NCBI GenBank assembly: GCA_016931185.1
Contig: JAFGFI010000485.1
Coordinates: 33,557-97,556 of the forward strand
Origin: Anaerolineae bacterium
Lineage (GTDB): Bacteria > Chloroflexota > Anaerolineae > B4-G1 > SLSP01
Direction of reading: 5' to 3'
Length of the DNA: 64,000 nt
Positions 27,390 to 35,712 of this stretch are shown in pieces (position 1 is the first letter of the stretch; each line of letters starts with the position of its first letter). A program made the translations under genes and the position numbers. Under the pieces are notes generated by a model. The model was not told where the DNA came from. It did not search any database and saw only the letters and a list, made by a program, of their open reading frames with translations.

Positions 27390-28110
27390 TTCGCAGGGAA
27401 AAATAACGCCAGTATCTGCACCACTATGCCGGTGTCGACATCACCGTAAGCACTATCGCCTACTGCGATGTTTGTTCGTAACCTGTGTTCTCGGTCTGGG
27501 TGCAACCGGGTGGACGCTATGGACCCTCACCGGACGGTACAAGAATGATATTTACACGCAAGATCAAAAGCGATCTGCGGCTGTCCAGGAAGTTCCAGCG
27601 CATCCCATCGCCATCGTTTTCGGCGCGGGTTACTGGCCCAGTGGTGCATTGAGTGATATCCTGCGCGACCGCCTAGATGCCGCGCTCGAACTCTACCATG
27701 CCGGGCGTGTGCAAAAACTGCTTTTCAGTGGCGATAACCGCTTTGTGGATTACAATGAACCGGCAAAGATGTTAGAATATGCACTGGCACAAGGTGTGCC
27801 TCGTGAAGATATTGTATTGGATTATGCAGGACGTCGCACTTATGATACTTGCTATCGTGCGCGCGACATCTTCCAAGTGAAATACGTGATCCTGGTCACA
27901 CAACGGTATCATCTTCCACGCGCGCTCAATACTTGCCGCGCATTAGGATTAGATGCTGTGGGATATACCGCCGACCGGGTACCCTACCGTCATATTCGCT
28001 GGTATTATGTGCGTGAAATTGCTGCCTTGTGGCGCGCGTGGCTGGATATATACGTCACGCATCCTGTACCGGTTTTAGGCGAACCCTTGCCCATCCTATT
28101 TGAAGAGTGA
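27379..28110 (+). CDS. SanA/YdcF-type (DUF218) membrane protein
   Basis: The 243-residue protein has an N-terminal membrane helix (about 30-50) and a DUF218 domain: HPIAIVFGAGYWPSG, RVQKLLFSGDN, GVPREDIVLDYAGRRTYDTC, and VTQRYHLPRAL. SanA and ElyC of this family act in envelope integrity and peptidoglycan or lipid-carrier homeostasis. The conserved Thr/Tyr/Asp cluster is present. The start overlaps the preceding gene by 11 bases, so it is co-translated. Confidence 0.88.
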   Translation: MQDNSQGKITPVSAPLCRCRHHRKHYRLLRCLFVTCVLGLGATGWTLWTLTGRYKNDIYTQDQKRSAAVQEVPAHPIAIVFGAGYWPSGALSDILRDRLDAALELYHAGRVQKLLFSGDNRFVDYNEPAKMLEYALAQGVPREDIVLDYAGRRTYDTCYRARDIFQVKYVILVTQRYHLPRALNTCRALGLDAVGYTADRVPYRHIRWYYVREIAALWRAWLDIYVTHPVPVLGEPLPILFEE

Positions 28111-28169
28111 AAGATAAAGATGAATCCGGAACTCACGACTAGCAAGCACCCAATGACGCATCACGTTTC

Positions 28170-28185
28170 ACGTTTTACGCATCAC
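28170..28185. repeat. CACGTTT/TACGTTT-type heptamer repeat
   Basis: The intergenic sequence TCACGTTTCACGTTTTACG just before the M16C gene is one of several dispersed copies of this word in the window (also near 8392, 17067, 19740, 25132, 25244 and 31835-31875). Confidence 0.6.
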
Positions 28186-28202
28186 AAATGGAGATAAAAT
28201 AT

Positions 28203-31142
28203 ATGACAATCATACATGGATTTGAACTGGTCAGAGAAAAAGAGATCCCCGAATTAAATACTCGGGCAAAACTATACCGCCACGTTGAAACAGGCGCACG
28301 CCTGCTCTCGCTGGAAAATGATGACGAAAACAAGGTCTTCGGAATTACTTTCCGCACCCCGCCACCGGATTCCACAGGGCTGCCGCACATTATGGAACAC
28401 GCAGTACTCTGCGGCTCACGCAAATATCCGGTCAAAGAACCCTTTGTAGAATTGATGAAAGGTTCACTTAACACCTTTCTCAACGCGCTCACCTTCAGTG
28501 ATAAGACAAGTTATCCTGTTGCCAGCCAGAATTTACAAGATTTCTACAACCTGGTAGATGTTTATCTGGACGCCGTCTTCTACCCACGCATCACACCGGA
28601 GACATTGCAACAGGAAGGCTGGCACTATGAACTAGAAGATCTGAACGCCCCGCTTACCTACAAGGGCGTCGTCTTCAACGAAATGAAGGGGGCGTACTCC
28701 TCACCAGACAACCTTATCGCGCGTTACAATGAATCCGTACTTTTTCCCGATAACACCTATAGCTTCGATTCCGGCGGTGACCCAGAAGTCATTCCCAACT
28801 TGACCTATACCCAATTTAAGACCTTTCACGAAACCTACTATCATCCTTCTAATGCCTTTATCTTCTTCTCCGGAGACGACGCCCCATTTGGAAATGGCGA
28901 TTCCGGCGCACGCCTTGCCCTTATTCAAGCGTATCTCAAAGATTATCAGAGCCGCACGGTAGACAGCACCGTTCCCCTCCAGCCACAATTTGACTCTCCA
29001 CGGCGCAAGGTTTATCCCTATCCGGTTAGTGTAGATGCAGAGGATCCCAAAGCCTTTATCTGCGTCAACTGGCTCCTGCCGGAAAATAACAACCCGACGC
29101 TAACCCTGGCACTCGAGATTTTATCCTACACCCTGGTCAGTACCTCGGCTTCTCCCCTCCGCAAAGCACTCATTGATTCCGGGCTAGGAGAAGAGGTTAT
29201 CGGGGATGGCCTGGATGACTCAGTACGCCAGCTTTATTTCTCAACTGGGCTTAAGGGTGTTGTCACCAACCATGTAGAAAAAGTCGAGATTCTCATTCTA
29301 GAAACATTGCACTCTCTGGTTGAAAACGGCATTGATCCCGATATGATAGAGGCGGCCATTAACACAATCGAATTCAACCTGCGCGAGCAAAACTTCGGTA
29401 CATACCCACGCGGCATAGTACAGATGCTCCGTGCGCTCACCACCTGGCTACACGATGGCGACCCCTTGGCTCCCCTGGCATTTGAAACTCCACTGGCTGA
29501 AGTCAAAGCTCACTACGCAACCGAGGGAACAGCATATTTTGAGGGTCTAATCCAAACATATTTGCTCAACAATACACATCGTGTTACCGTTATCCTGAAA
29601 CCCGATACTAACCTCCAACAACAACAAGATGAGGCAGAAACCGCTCGCCTCGTCAAGACCCGTGCATCAATGTCCGAAACAGAATTAAAGGCAGTGCTAG
29701 AGAGCGCCGCCCGGCTCAAAACCTTGCAGGAAACACCCGATTCCCCCGAAGCACTGGCAACCATTCCCTGCCTGACCCTCGATGACCTGGACAAAGAAAC
29801 TAAAATTATCCCTACCGAACACAGCCAAGAGAACGGCGTACAGGTGATGGCTCATGATCTATTTACAAATGGTATTTTATACTTCGACCTGGGCTTCAAT
29901 CTTCACACCCTGCCCCAAGAATTATTACCATATAGCGCGCTGTTTGGTGACGTACTGCTGGAAATTGGTACAGAGACTGAAGACTTTGTTAAATTAACCC
30001 AACGTATTGGAAGGAAAACAGGTGGAATCGAAACCACTACCTACAATGCGATGATTCGCGACACAGATACCGCTGCCGCATGGCTTTTCTTGCGTAGTAA
30101 AGCAACAATGACCCAAGTAGAGGAGCTGTTCGCCATCTTGCGCGATATATTGCTCACCGTCAAATTAGACAACCCGGTACGCTTTATGCAAATGCTTCTG
30201 GAAAAGAAGGCCCGATTAGAAGCACAACTTGTGCCCGGCGGGCACCGGATGGCAATCTACCGGCTACGTGCTAAATTTAACGAGGCCGATTGGGCCACCG
30301 AATACACACGCGGCATTAGTTATCTCTTCTTCTTACGGGATTTAATCAAACAAACAGAGCAAAATTGGCCGGATGTACTTCAAAAATTAGAAATGACACG
30401 CAACATCCTGGTCAACCGCAATGCACTGTTATGCAACGTTACCCTGGATGCAGTCAATTGGACAGAAGTACAACCCAAACTCCGTGATTTCTTGGCAGCT
30501 TTGCCCGCAGATAGAACTGCCAACATCGTTACCTGGATGCCGGACTATACACTCGCGCCGGAAGGGTTAACTATTCCCGCCAAAGTCAACTATGTTGCCA
30601 AAGGTGCAAATCTGTATTCCCTAGGCTATACGCGCCACGGGTCCATAGAGGTCATTCTCAACTATCTGCGTGCTACGTGGTTGTGGGAAAAAATCCGCGT
30701 GCAAGGAGGCGCGTATGGCGGATTCTGCCTCTTTGACCCGCACTCCGGCGTATTTGCGTATGCATCATACCGCGATCCCAACCTACTAAATACCTTAACT
30801 AACTATGACAAGACTAGCAATTTTTTGCGCACGTTGGGATTAACCGACGATGAATTGGTCAGGAGTATCATCGGTGCAATTGGCAACGTTGATACTTATC
30901 AATTGCCCGATGCAAAGGGTTATAGTGCAATGGCGCGCGCACTGATCGGCTATACAGACGAAGCACGACAACAATACCGTGATGAAATTCTCACCACCAA
31001 CGCCAATAACTTCCATGCCCTCGCCGAAATACTGGAATCCGCCAATGCAATTGGCCGCATCGCCGTTCTCGGGGCAGCAGAAACCATTGAGGCCGCCAAT
31101 GCAGAGCGTGAAGAGAAATTCTTGGTGACGAAAGTGATGTAG
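28203..31142 (+). CDS. M16C zinc peptidase (presequence-protease / insulinase type)
   Basis: The product of about 979 residues is a single-chain, clamshell-type zinc peptidase for small peptides, like PreP. The inverted zinc motif is H62-I-M-E65-H66, and the third ligand is E160 in VVFNEMKGAYS. The M16C-associated middle domain and a C-terminal half with RVQGGAYGG follow, as in PreP. I prefer the ATG at 28203, because GGAG lies 9 bases before it; the ATG at 28188 overlaps that ribosome-binding site. There is no signal peptide, so a cytoplasmic role in peptide clearance is likely. The gap before it holds a CGTTTCACGTTTTACG heptamer run. Confidence 0.93.
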   Translation: MTIIHGFELVREKEIPELNTRAKLYRHVETGARLLSLENDDENKVFGITFRTPPPDSTGLPHIMEHAVLCGSRKYPVKEPFVELMKGSLNTFLNALTFSDKTSYPVASQNLQDFYNLVDVYLDAVFYPRITPETLQQEGWHYELEDLNAPLTYKGVVFNEMKGAYSSPDNLIARYNESVLFPDNTYSFDSGGDPEVIPNLTYTQFKTFHETYYHPSNAFIFFSGDDAPFGNGDSGARLALIQAYLKDYQSRTVDSTVPLQPQFDSPRRKVYPYPVSVDAEDPKAFICVNWLLPENNNPTLTLALEILSYTLVSTSASPLRKALIDSGLGEEVIGDGLDDSVRQLYFSTGLKGVVTNHVEKVEILILETLHSLVENGIDPDMIEAAINTIEFNLREQNFGTYPRGIVQMLRALTTWLHDGDPLAPLAFETPLAEVKAHYATEGTAYFEGLIQTYLLNNTHRVTVILKPDTNLQQQQDEAETARLVKTRASMSETELKAVLESAARLKTLQETPDSPEALATIPCLTLDDLDKETKIIPTEHSQENGVQVMAHDLFTNGILYFDLGFNLHTLPQELLPYSALFGDVLLEIGTETEDFVKLTQRIGRKTGGIETTTYNAMIRDTDTAAAWLFLRSKATMTQVEELFAILRDILLTVKLDNPVRFMQMLLEKKARLEAQLVPGGHRMAIYRLRAKFNEADWATEYTRGISYLFFLRDLIKQTEQNWPDVLQKLEMTRNILVNRNALLCNVTLDAVNWTEVQPKLRDFLAALPADRTANIVTWMPDYTLAPEGLTIPAKVNYVAKGANLYSLGYTRHGSIEVILNYLRATWLWEKIRVQGGAYGGFCLFDPHSGVFAYASYRDPNLLNTLTNYDKTSNFLRTLGLTDDELVRSIIGAIGNVDTYQLPDAKGYSAMARALIGYTDEARQQYRDEILTTNANNFHALAEILESANAIGRIAVLGAAETIEAANAEREEKFLVTKVM

Positions 31143-31151
31143 AGGAGACGT

Positions 31152-31207
31152 AGAGAATAGAGAGAAGAAAATTGAAGCCATAGCCCATTCTCAGCTCTCT
31201 ATTCTCT
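31152..31207. repeat. 13-bp inverted repeat in the M16C-HD gap
   Basis: AGAGAATAGAGAG at 31152-31164 and its exact complement at 31195-31207, separated by 30 bases, lie between the M16C and HD-domain genes. There is no T-run. The following 31208-31240 is AT-rich with TTAATTCTTCGATTTC-type words. Confidence 0.5.
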
Positions 31208-31254
31208 GATCCTTAATTCTTCGATTTCTAAATTCTTTGTATAAGGAGCAACTT

Positions 31255-31830
31255 ATGTGGCCAACACGAGAAGAAGCCTGGAAAGTTTTAAATGAATATA
31301 CCCAGAATCCTAACTTGATCTCCCACGCTTTGGCAGTAGAAGCCGGGATGCGTGCCTACGCGCGTCGTTACGGCGAAGATGAAGGAAAATGGGGGGTTGT
31401 GGGCCTGATCCACGATTTTGAATATGAAAAGTATCCCGATTTGGGACCAGAAGGCCATCCTTTCAAAGGTGCGGAACTGATGCGCGCGTTTGGATGGGAT
31501 GAAGTGCTAATTCGTGCCGTGCAATGTCACGCACCTGATCTTACAAATGCGACGCCAGAATCCAACATGGAAAAAGTTATCTATGCCGTGGATGAACTAA
31601 CGGGACTTATCGCGGCAGTTGCCTTGGTACGACCCAGCAAGTCTATCCTTGATGTCAAAGTCAGCTCCATAAAGAAAAAATGGAAGGACAGAGCGTTTGC
31701 CCGGGGTGCTAACCGCGAGGATATTGAAAAAGGCGCAGCAATGTTGGGCGTAGATCTCAGTGAACACATCGGCATCGTCCTGGAAGCAATGAAAGGTATT
31801 GCAGAAGAATTAGGGTTAGCAGGGATGTAG
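31255..31830 (+). CDS. HD-domain (HDIG-type) predicted hydrolase
   Basis: The 191-residue protein carries an HD-superfamily metal site: H in LISHALAVEAGMRAYA, HD in VVGLIHDFEYEKYPD, H in AVQCHAPD, and D in IYAVDELTGLIAAVALV. Family members are phosphohydrolases, often on nucleotides; the substrate here is unknown. ATG 31255 is chosen because AAGGAG precedes it by 7 bases. The gene ends at a perfect hairpin made of heptamer words. Confidence 0.88.
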   Translation: MWPTREEAWKVLNEYTQNPNLISHALAVEAGMRAYARRYGEDEGKWGVVGLIHDFEYEKYPDLGPEGHPFKGAELMRAFGWDEVLIRAVQCHAPDLTNATPESNMEKVIYAVDELTGLIAAVALVRPSKSILDVKVSSIKKKWKDRAFARGANREDIEKGAAMLGVDLSEHIGIVLEAMKGIAEELGLAGM

Positions 31831-31834
31831 CATA

Positions 31835-31875
31835 TAAAACGTGAAACGTAAATAGGTTTTACGTTTCACGTTTTA
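31835..31875. repeat. perfect 18-bp hairpin built of GTGAAAC/GTAAAAC words
   Basis: Arms 31835-31852 and 31858-31875 are exact complements with a 5-base loop, between the convergent HD and FHA genes. The arms consist of the same heptamer words seen elsewhere. No T-run follows, so termination is possible but not certain. Confidence 0.65.
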
Positions 31876-31963
31876 CACAAGTATATCTACTGACAAAACG
31901 CAGAAAATATTCAAGCTACATAATGATTACCCATAGTATGTTCAGTGAGCTAACGGGTTAAAG

Positions 31964-32515
31964 CTATTTCCCCGTATGGATATTTAACTGCACGTGCATC
32001 GTGCCGAGGGTCAGAATATCCCCATCTTTCAGCCGGTAGAGCAAATGAGGCGTCAAACGTTCATCCTTAAGGTAAGTTCCATTCATACTGTCCAAATCTT
32101 CAATAAAGCAACGACCACCATAAGTCAAGATACGTGCATGACGTCTGGAAACACCCAGGTCCTGCCCATCTACCATTGTTAAATCTAATTCGGGCAAAAT
32201 CCCCCTATCCGCATCCTTGCGTCCTAAAAGAATCACATCATCCATAAGTACACGCACTGCATGGCCGGTATTCAAAATCTTTGCCTCAATTAAAATCTTT
32301 TGAACCTGAACGCGGCCCGAAAACTTTTCTGGTTGTGAATTTTCCCCAAGTGGATGGCGTAAACTTCCACCCTCATCCCCATGCTTAGTATGAGATACTA
32401 CAGGCGAAGTCTCTCCCACCGACAGACCAGCACCGCACTGTTCACAAAACAGCGTACCATAGGGATGTAGGGCGCCACAAAATGGACAAGTGGCTTGATG
32501 ATCTGTTTGAACCAT
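31964..32515 (-). CDS. zinc-ribbon plus FHA domain protein
   Basis: The 183-residue protein (from ATG 32515, with GGGAG 5 bases upstream) starts with a four-cysteine zinc ribbon (CPFCG...CEQCG, about residues 9-27). A linker leads to a C-terminal FHA domain with LLGRKDA, SRRHARI and DLDSMNGTYL, the arginine, serine-histidine and asparagine that bind phosphothreonine. It should be an adaptor for Ser/Thr kinase signalling; no such kinase is seen here. It has its own promoter. Confidence 0.9.
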   Translation of the reverse strand: MVQTDHQATCPFCGALHPYGTLFCEQCGAGLSVGETSPVVSHTKHGDEGGSLRHPLGENSQPEKFSGRVQVQKILIEAKILNTGHAVRVLMDDVILLGRKDADRGILPELDLTMVDGQDLGVSRRHARILTYGGRCFIEDLDSMNGTYLKDERLTPHLLYRLKDGDILTLGTMHVQLNIHTGK

Positions 32516-32532
32516 ACTTTCTCCCAAGTGCT

Positions 32533-32560
32533 ATAATACCGGGGATTTAATATTACTCAA
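32533..32560 (-). promoter_or_regulatory. promoter of the FHA gene
   Basis: On the minus strand TTGAGT (32560-32555) is followed after 16 bases by TATTAT (32538-32533). The predicted start leaves a leader of only about 10 bases, just enough for the GGGAG. Confidence 0.45.
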
Positions 32561-32599
32561 GCCAATACATCTTTTACATCTGAGGTGCCCATATACAAT

Positions 32600-32635
32600 A
32601 AAACAACCGCCTGACCATAATCAGGCGGTTGTTTT
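32600..32635 (-). terminator. intrinsic terminator of the eRF1-like gene
   Basis: A perfect 15-bp stem (32600-32614 with 32621-32635) with a 6-base loop lies 44 bases after the stop of the minus-strand gene. The distal arm ends in a T-run on that strand. Confidence 0.8.
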
Positions 32636-32678
32636 GAGATACCCTGATCAACCATCATCAGTTGTATCATTCACCAAG

Positions 32679-33782
32679 TTAATATCGAAGTAATGCGCCA
32701 ATATGCGCATCCTTGATCTGCTCGTTATCCACGACCTCCACCGTACCGCCCTTCTCCACAACTTGACTGACCACGGCTTCAACCGCATCGGAAATATCCA
32801 CAAATTCGCCGCCACAAAAAACACAGGTCTCCAATTGTTGAGTGGTTAAATAGCCACACCCCGTACATTTGTAGCCAGGGTTATGGTAATCGTGTTCAAC
32901 CACCAAAACTTGTACCCGCCCCTCATTGGCTGCGCTCAATGTCTCATCCAATCGCACTACGCCATTACTACCCTTCGCCGCAGCAGTAATAACCGTTTCC
33001 ACTAACTCCTGCTTGCGTTGCTCCTCCAATTCCTTGAGCAATGCAAACGAAAGATCTCGGATTTCAATCTCGCTGGCGCCCATCTCAACAGCAAACGTAC
33101 TTACGATAATTTGCTGCAATCTTACCGGCAAACATTCCTTGAACTCCGCAATAGTATGCTCGGCCCCCGCCAGCAACAGACGGCGAGGCTTATGCTGCTC
33201 ACAGAAAGATGTCAGTCCTTCTGCTATTTCCCGTAAATTTCTATGAACAACCTCTGCTTCTTTGCGTCCTGAGAGCGGCGATCCTCCCCGCATACCCACA
33301 ACCGAGGAACCGCGTCCCCGGCGCGTACGGTGAACATCTTCACCCGCTATCCCCTCATGTGCGGCTAATTCTCCCATCTGGAACGAAAAGAAACGCCCGC
33401 CTTGCTGATCTACCACAGCAACCACATAGCGCCCATAAATTCCGCTCAACTCCACCAAAGGAGAAATATAAGGCTTATGTGCCACCGTAATTCCCGACCG
33501 CACAGGAACCGAAATCGGGAACACTTGCCATAATCCCTCAGCTTGGCAAGAGAATATCACCAATCCTCGGCCCGACCAATCGTATTCCAGGTCCACGTAG
33601 TTTTTGACGGTCGTAATATCCGCTTTATCTGCCATACCCGCCGGATTTCTTAACATCTCACGCAGGACAAGTTTGTATTCCTCTGCTGTGCGTTGCTTAG
33701 GGTCAACATTTAAATAAACACTCAAAATTGGGGTATTTGCCTCAACAGACGCCAATTCTTTCAACGATTTTTCGTCAAACAT
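32679..33782 (-). CDS. bacterial eRF1/Vms1-like release-factor family protein (baeRF type)
   Basis: The 367-residue protein (ATG 33782, with GGGAGGA 8 bases upstream) has the start MFDEKSLKELASVEANTP and the SVYLNVDPKQR segment of bacterial eRF1-like proteins. A central catalytic-type loop follows, with VVGMRGGSPLSGRKEAE, then HRNLREIAEG and RLLLAGAEHTIAEF. The C-terminal third has a zinc ribbon CTGCG...CVFCGG. Relatives are proposed to act in ribosome rescue or peptidyl-tRNA hydrolysis. The loop has Gly-Gly but not the GGQ of classical release factors, so activity is uncertain. The frame is open upstream to GTG 33866, but the conserved start supports 33782. Confidence 0.82.
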   Translation of the reverse strand: MFDEKSLKELASVEANTPILSVYLNVDPKQRTAEEYKLVLREMLRNPAGMADKADITTVKNYVDLEYDWSGRGLVIFSCQAEGLWQVFPISVPVRSGITVAHKPYISPLVELSGIYGRYVVAVVDQQGGRFFSFQMGELAAHEGIAGEDVHRTRRGRGSSVVGMRGGSPLSGRKEAEVVHRNLREIAEGLTSFCEQHKPRRLLLAGAEHTIAEFKECLPVRLQQIIVSTFAVEMGASEIEIRDLSFALLKELEEQRKQELVETVITAAAKGSNGVVRLDETLSAANEGRVQVLVVEHDYHNPGYKCTGCGYLTTQQLETCVFCGGEFVDISDAVEAVVSQVVEKGGTVEVVDNEQIKDAHIGALLRY

Positions 33783-33900
33783 ATTTAGTATCCTCCCAGA
33801 GATTGATTTTGGGTTGATGTACAGCATCTCATTACTTACGTTCTTCCCCGTATCAGGTTGTATCACCTCCCTTCCCAGAAAAAATATCCCCTATAAACGC

Positions 33901-33939
33901 ACAACTGCGGACGCTCGTGCCGAGCGTATCCGCAGTTGT
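33901..33939. other. hairpin between sulfatase and eRF1-like genes
   Basis: Arms 33901-33917 and 33921-33939 pair fully except for a 2-base bulge, with loop TGC. On the minus strand a T6 run follows about 20 bases later, so it may terminate the sulfatase transcript. A strong GGAGGTGAT lies further on, near 33866-33874, without an obvious matched start codon. Confidence 0.55.
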
Positions 33940-34050
33940 GTATTCGAAATATTGGGTGGAACATGTTCTAGCAGTTGTCACACACTCCCACTCCCTGTTA
34001 ATAAGTTACTTACATTGTATGTATTTTTGGGAATGTTGTCAAGAGCAATC

Positions 34051-35529
34051 CTACACTTCATCCGGGTGTAATTTTTCTAGTCTTTCCGCGTGCTGCACAC
34101 GTCCTGTCTTACGTAATCGCTCCAAATACTGGGGCAGTTGGTAACGGGTATGAGAAGGTCCTCCTTCACGCAATACCGTCATCAGTGGATCAATATTGCT
34201 TGCGCTCCGCAGCATCATCTGATGTTGCCACTCTGCAAGCATTCCCATCGCCCTATCCACCAACTCAGGTCGCTCAATGCTAAGATCGTGTTGCTCATAA
34301 GGGTCCTGTGTCAAATTGAAAAGCATCACCGGCGCCATCGCCTTGTGTCCATCGTGGTAAGTACGCAGGCAGATCCAGGATTCACCCGCGCACTCGAAAC
34401 GCACACCGCGCTGTACCGACCACGCCCCCTGGCTGAGTATCAAATAATCGCGGCCCGCTTCTCCTCCAGCTTTGAACGCCTCAGCATACGAAATCCCATC
34501 CCAATTATCAGGAACAACACCGCCTACCATCTCAACCAGCGTTGCAGCCCAATCAAAGTGATAGTGCAATGCCGTATCCACCCGGCCGCCGTCAGTGATC
34601 CCAGGCCAACGGATGAGCAAGGGAACGCGACAAATAGAATGATCCGCGCTCTGATGATCCCCCCAAATATCAAACTCCCCCTGGGCTTCTGAGTGATCGG
34701 AACTGACAATAATCACCGTATCTTCCAGAATCCCCTTTTGCTCCATCGCATCCAATAATTTGCCTATCCACATATCGGCATACCAGATGCCCATATCATA
34801 CCCATCTATCCACTGTTTCAGAGTCTCCATAGAATCGATCTGCAGTGGAATCCGGGGATATTGACTCACCCAAGCTGAATTGAGATCATAACCCGATGGT
34901 TCCTGCGCACTGTGAGGGCCGAAGCTTTCCCATGCCCTCTGCCGCATTTCCTCGGTCATCCACGCAGGCAACGGAGCATCCGCAAACAGATTGCCGTATT
35001 CCATCGGTGTACGGTAGGGCGTATGCGGATCCCACACATTAACATGCAGGAACCAATCATCTTTGTCACCGTTACGCTCAATCCAGTCAATTGCAGTCGG
35101 GATAACTTCGTCGGCGCGCTCCATCCCTCCCTTACCAGGGTTATATACTTCGCGGTAGCCTGCATACCATTCCCATGCTGCGTGTCGCTCGCCAAAGGGA
35201 CTGACAGTAACAGTATAAAATCCGGCTCGGCGTAACACGCTCATCCACGAGGTAGCATCAAAAGAATCGCGGAAACCACGCGGGCAACCATCATTAAATG
35301 GGTCGGCAGATGATCCCATATGGCCTACTACACCGGTGCGGAAACCGTATCGACCACTCCACAGCGCAGTTCTCGAGGGCAAGCATGGCGCATCGCTCAC
35401 ATAATTATTCTCAAATCGTACCGCGTCTTGAGCAATACGGTCAAGATTAGGGCTGGTGTTACGATGATACCCATAACATCCCAAATGATCGGGCCTCAGT
35501 GTATCAATATCAATAAAAAGAATACGCAT
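34051..35529 (-). CDS. sulfatase, Cys-type formylglycine enzyme
   Basis: The 492-residue protein hydrolyses sulfate esters. The N-terminus FIDIDTLRPDHLGCYG carries the metal-binding aspartates, and C49-L-P-S-R is the site where Cys becomes formylglycine. SSDHSEAQGE holds the later metal ligands. No signal peptide is seen, so a cytoplasmic location or maturation before export is likely. A maturase is not in the window. GGGAGG precedes the ATG by about 10 bases. It diverges from a BNR_4 protein, and together they suggest use of sulfated carbohydrates; this is inference. Confidence 0.93.
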   Translation of the reverse strand: MRILFIDIDTLRPDHLGCYGYHRNTSPNLDRIAQDAVRFENNYVSDAPCLPSRTALWSGRYGFRTGVVGHMGSSADPFNDGCPRGFRDSFDATSWMSVLRRAGFYTVTVSPFGERHAAWEWYAGYREVYNPGKGGMERADEVIPTAIDWIERNGDKDDWFLHVNVWDPHTPYRTPMEYGNLFADAPLPAWMTEEMRQRAWESFGPHSAQEPSGYDLNSAWVSQYPRIPLQIDSMETLKQWIDGYDMGIWYADMWIGKLLDAMEQKGILEDTVIIVSSDHSEAQGEFDIWGDHQSADHSICRVPLLIRWPGITDGGRVDTALHYHFDWAATLVEMVGGVVPDNWDGISYAEAFKAGGEAGRDYLILSQGAWSVQRGVRFECAGESWICLRTYHDGHKAMAPVMLFNLTQDPYEQHDLSIERPELVDRAMGMLAEWQHQMMLRSASNIDPLMTVLREGGPSHTRYQLPQYLERLRKTGRVQHAERLEKLHPDEV

Positions 35530-35712
35530 AATCTGAAAACCTCCCTCATTTATACAGATCTCTTCTCCGCCTCATGTGGGCAAGACGCTCACATTCACAG
35601 CAGGTTGAATATATTGTAATCCAGATAGATAATTGTCAAAATGGCTGTTGACATAGCACAAAACAGCATTAGTATCCAATAAATCTTTTTAGAAAATTGA
35701 AGAGGCACACAG

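Noticed and set aside
28188..28202. ATG 28188 as start of the M16C gene
   Set aside because: It would place the only good ribosome-binding site inside the coding region; ATG 28203 has it at 9 bases.
33790..33835. Upstream mini-ORF before the eRF1-like gene
   Set aside because: A 15-codon frame exists from an ATG near 33832, but it has no matched ribosome-binding site of its own and the peptide shows no pattern.
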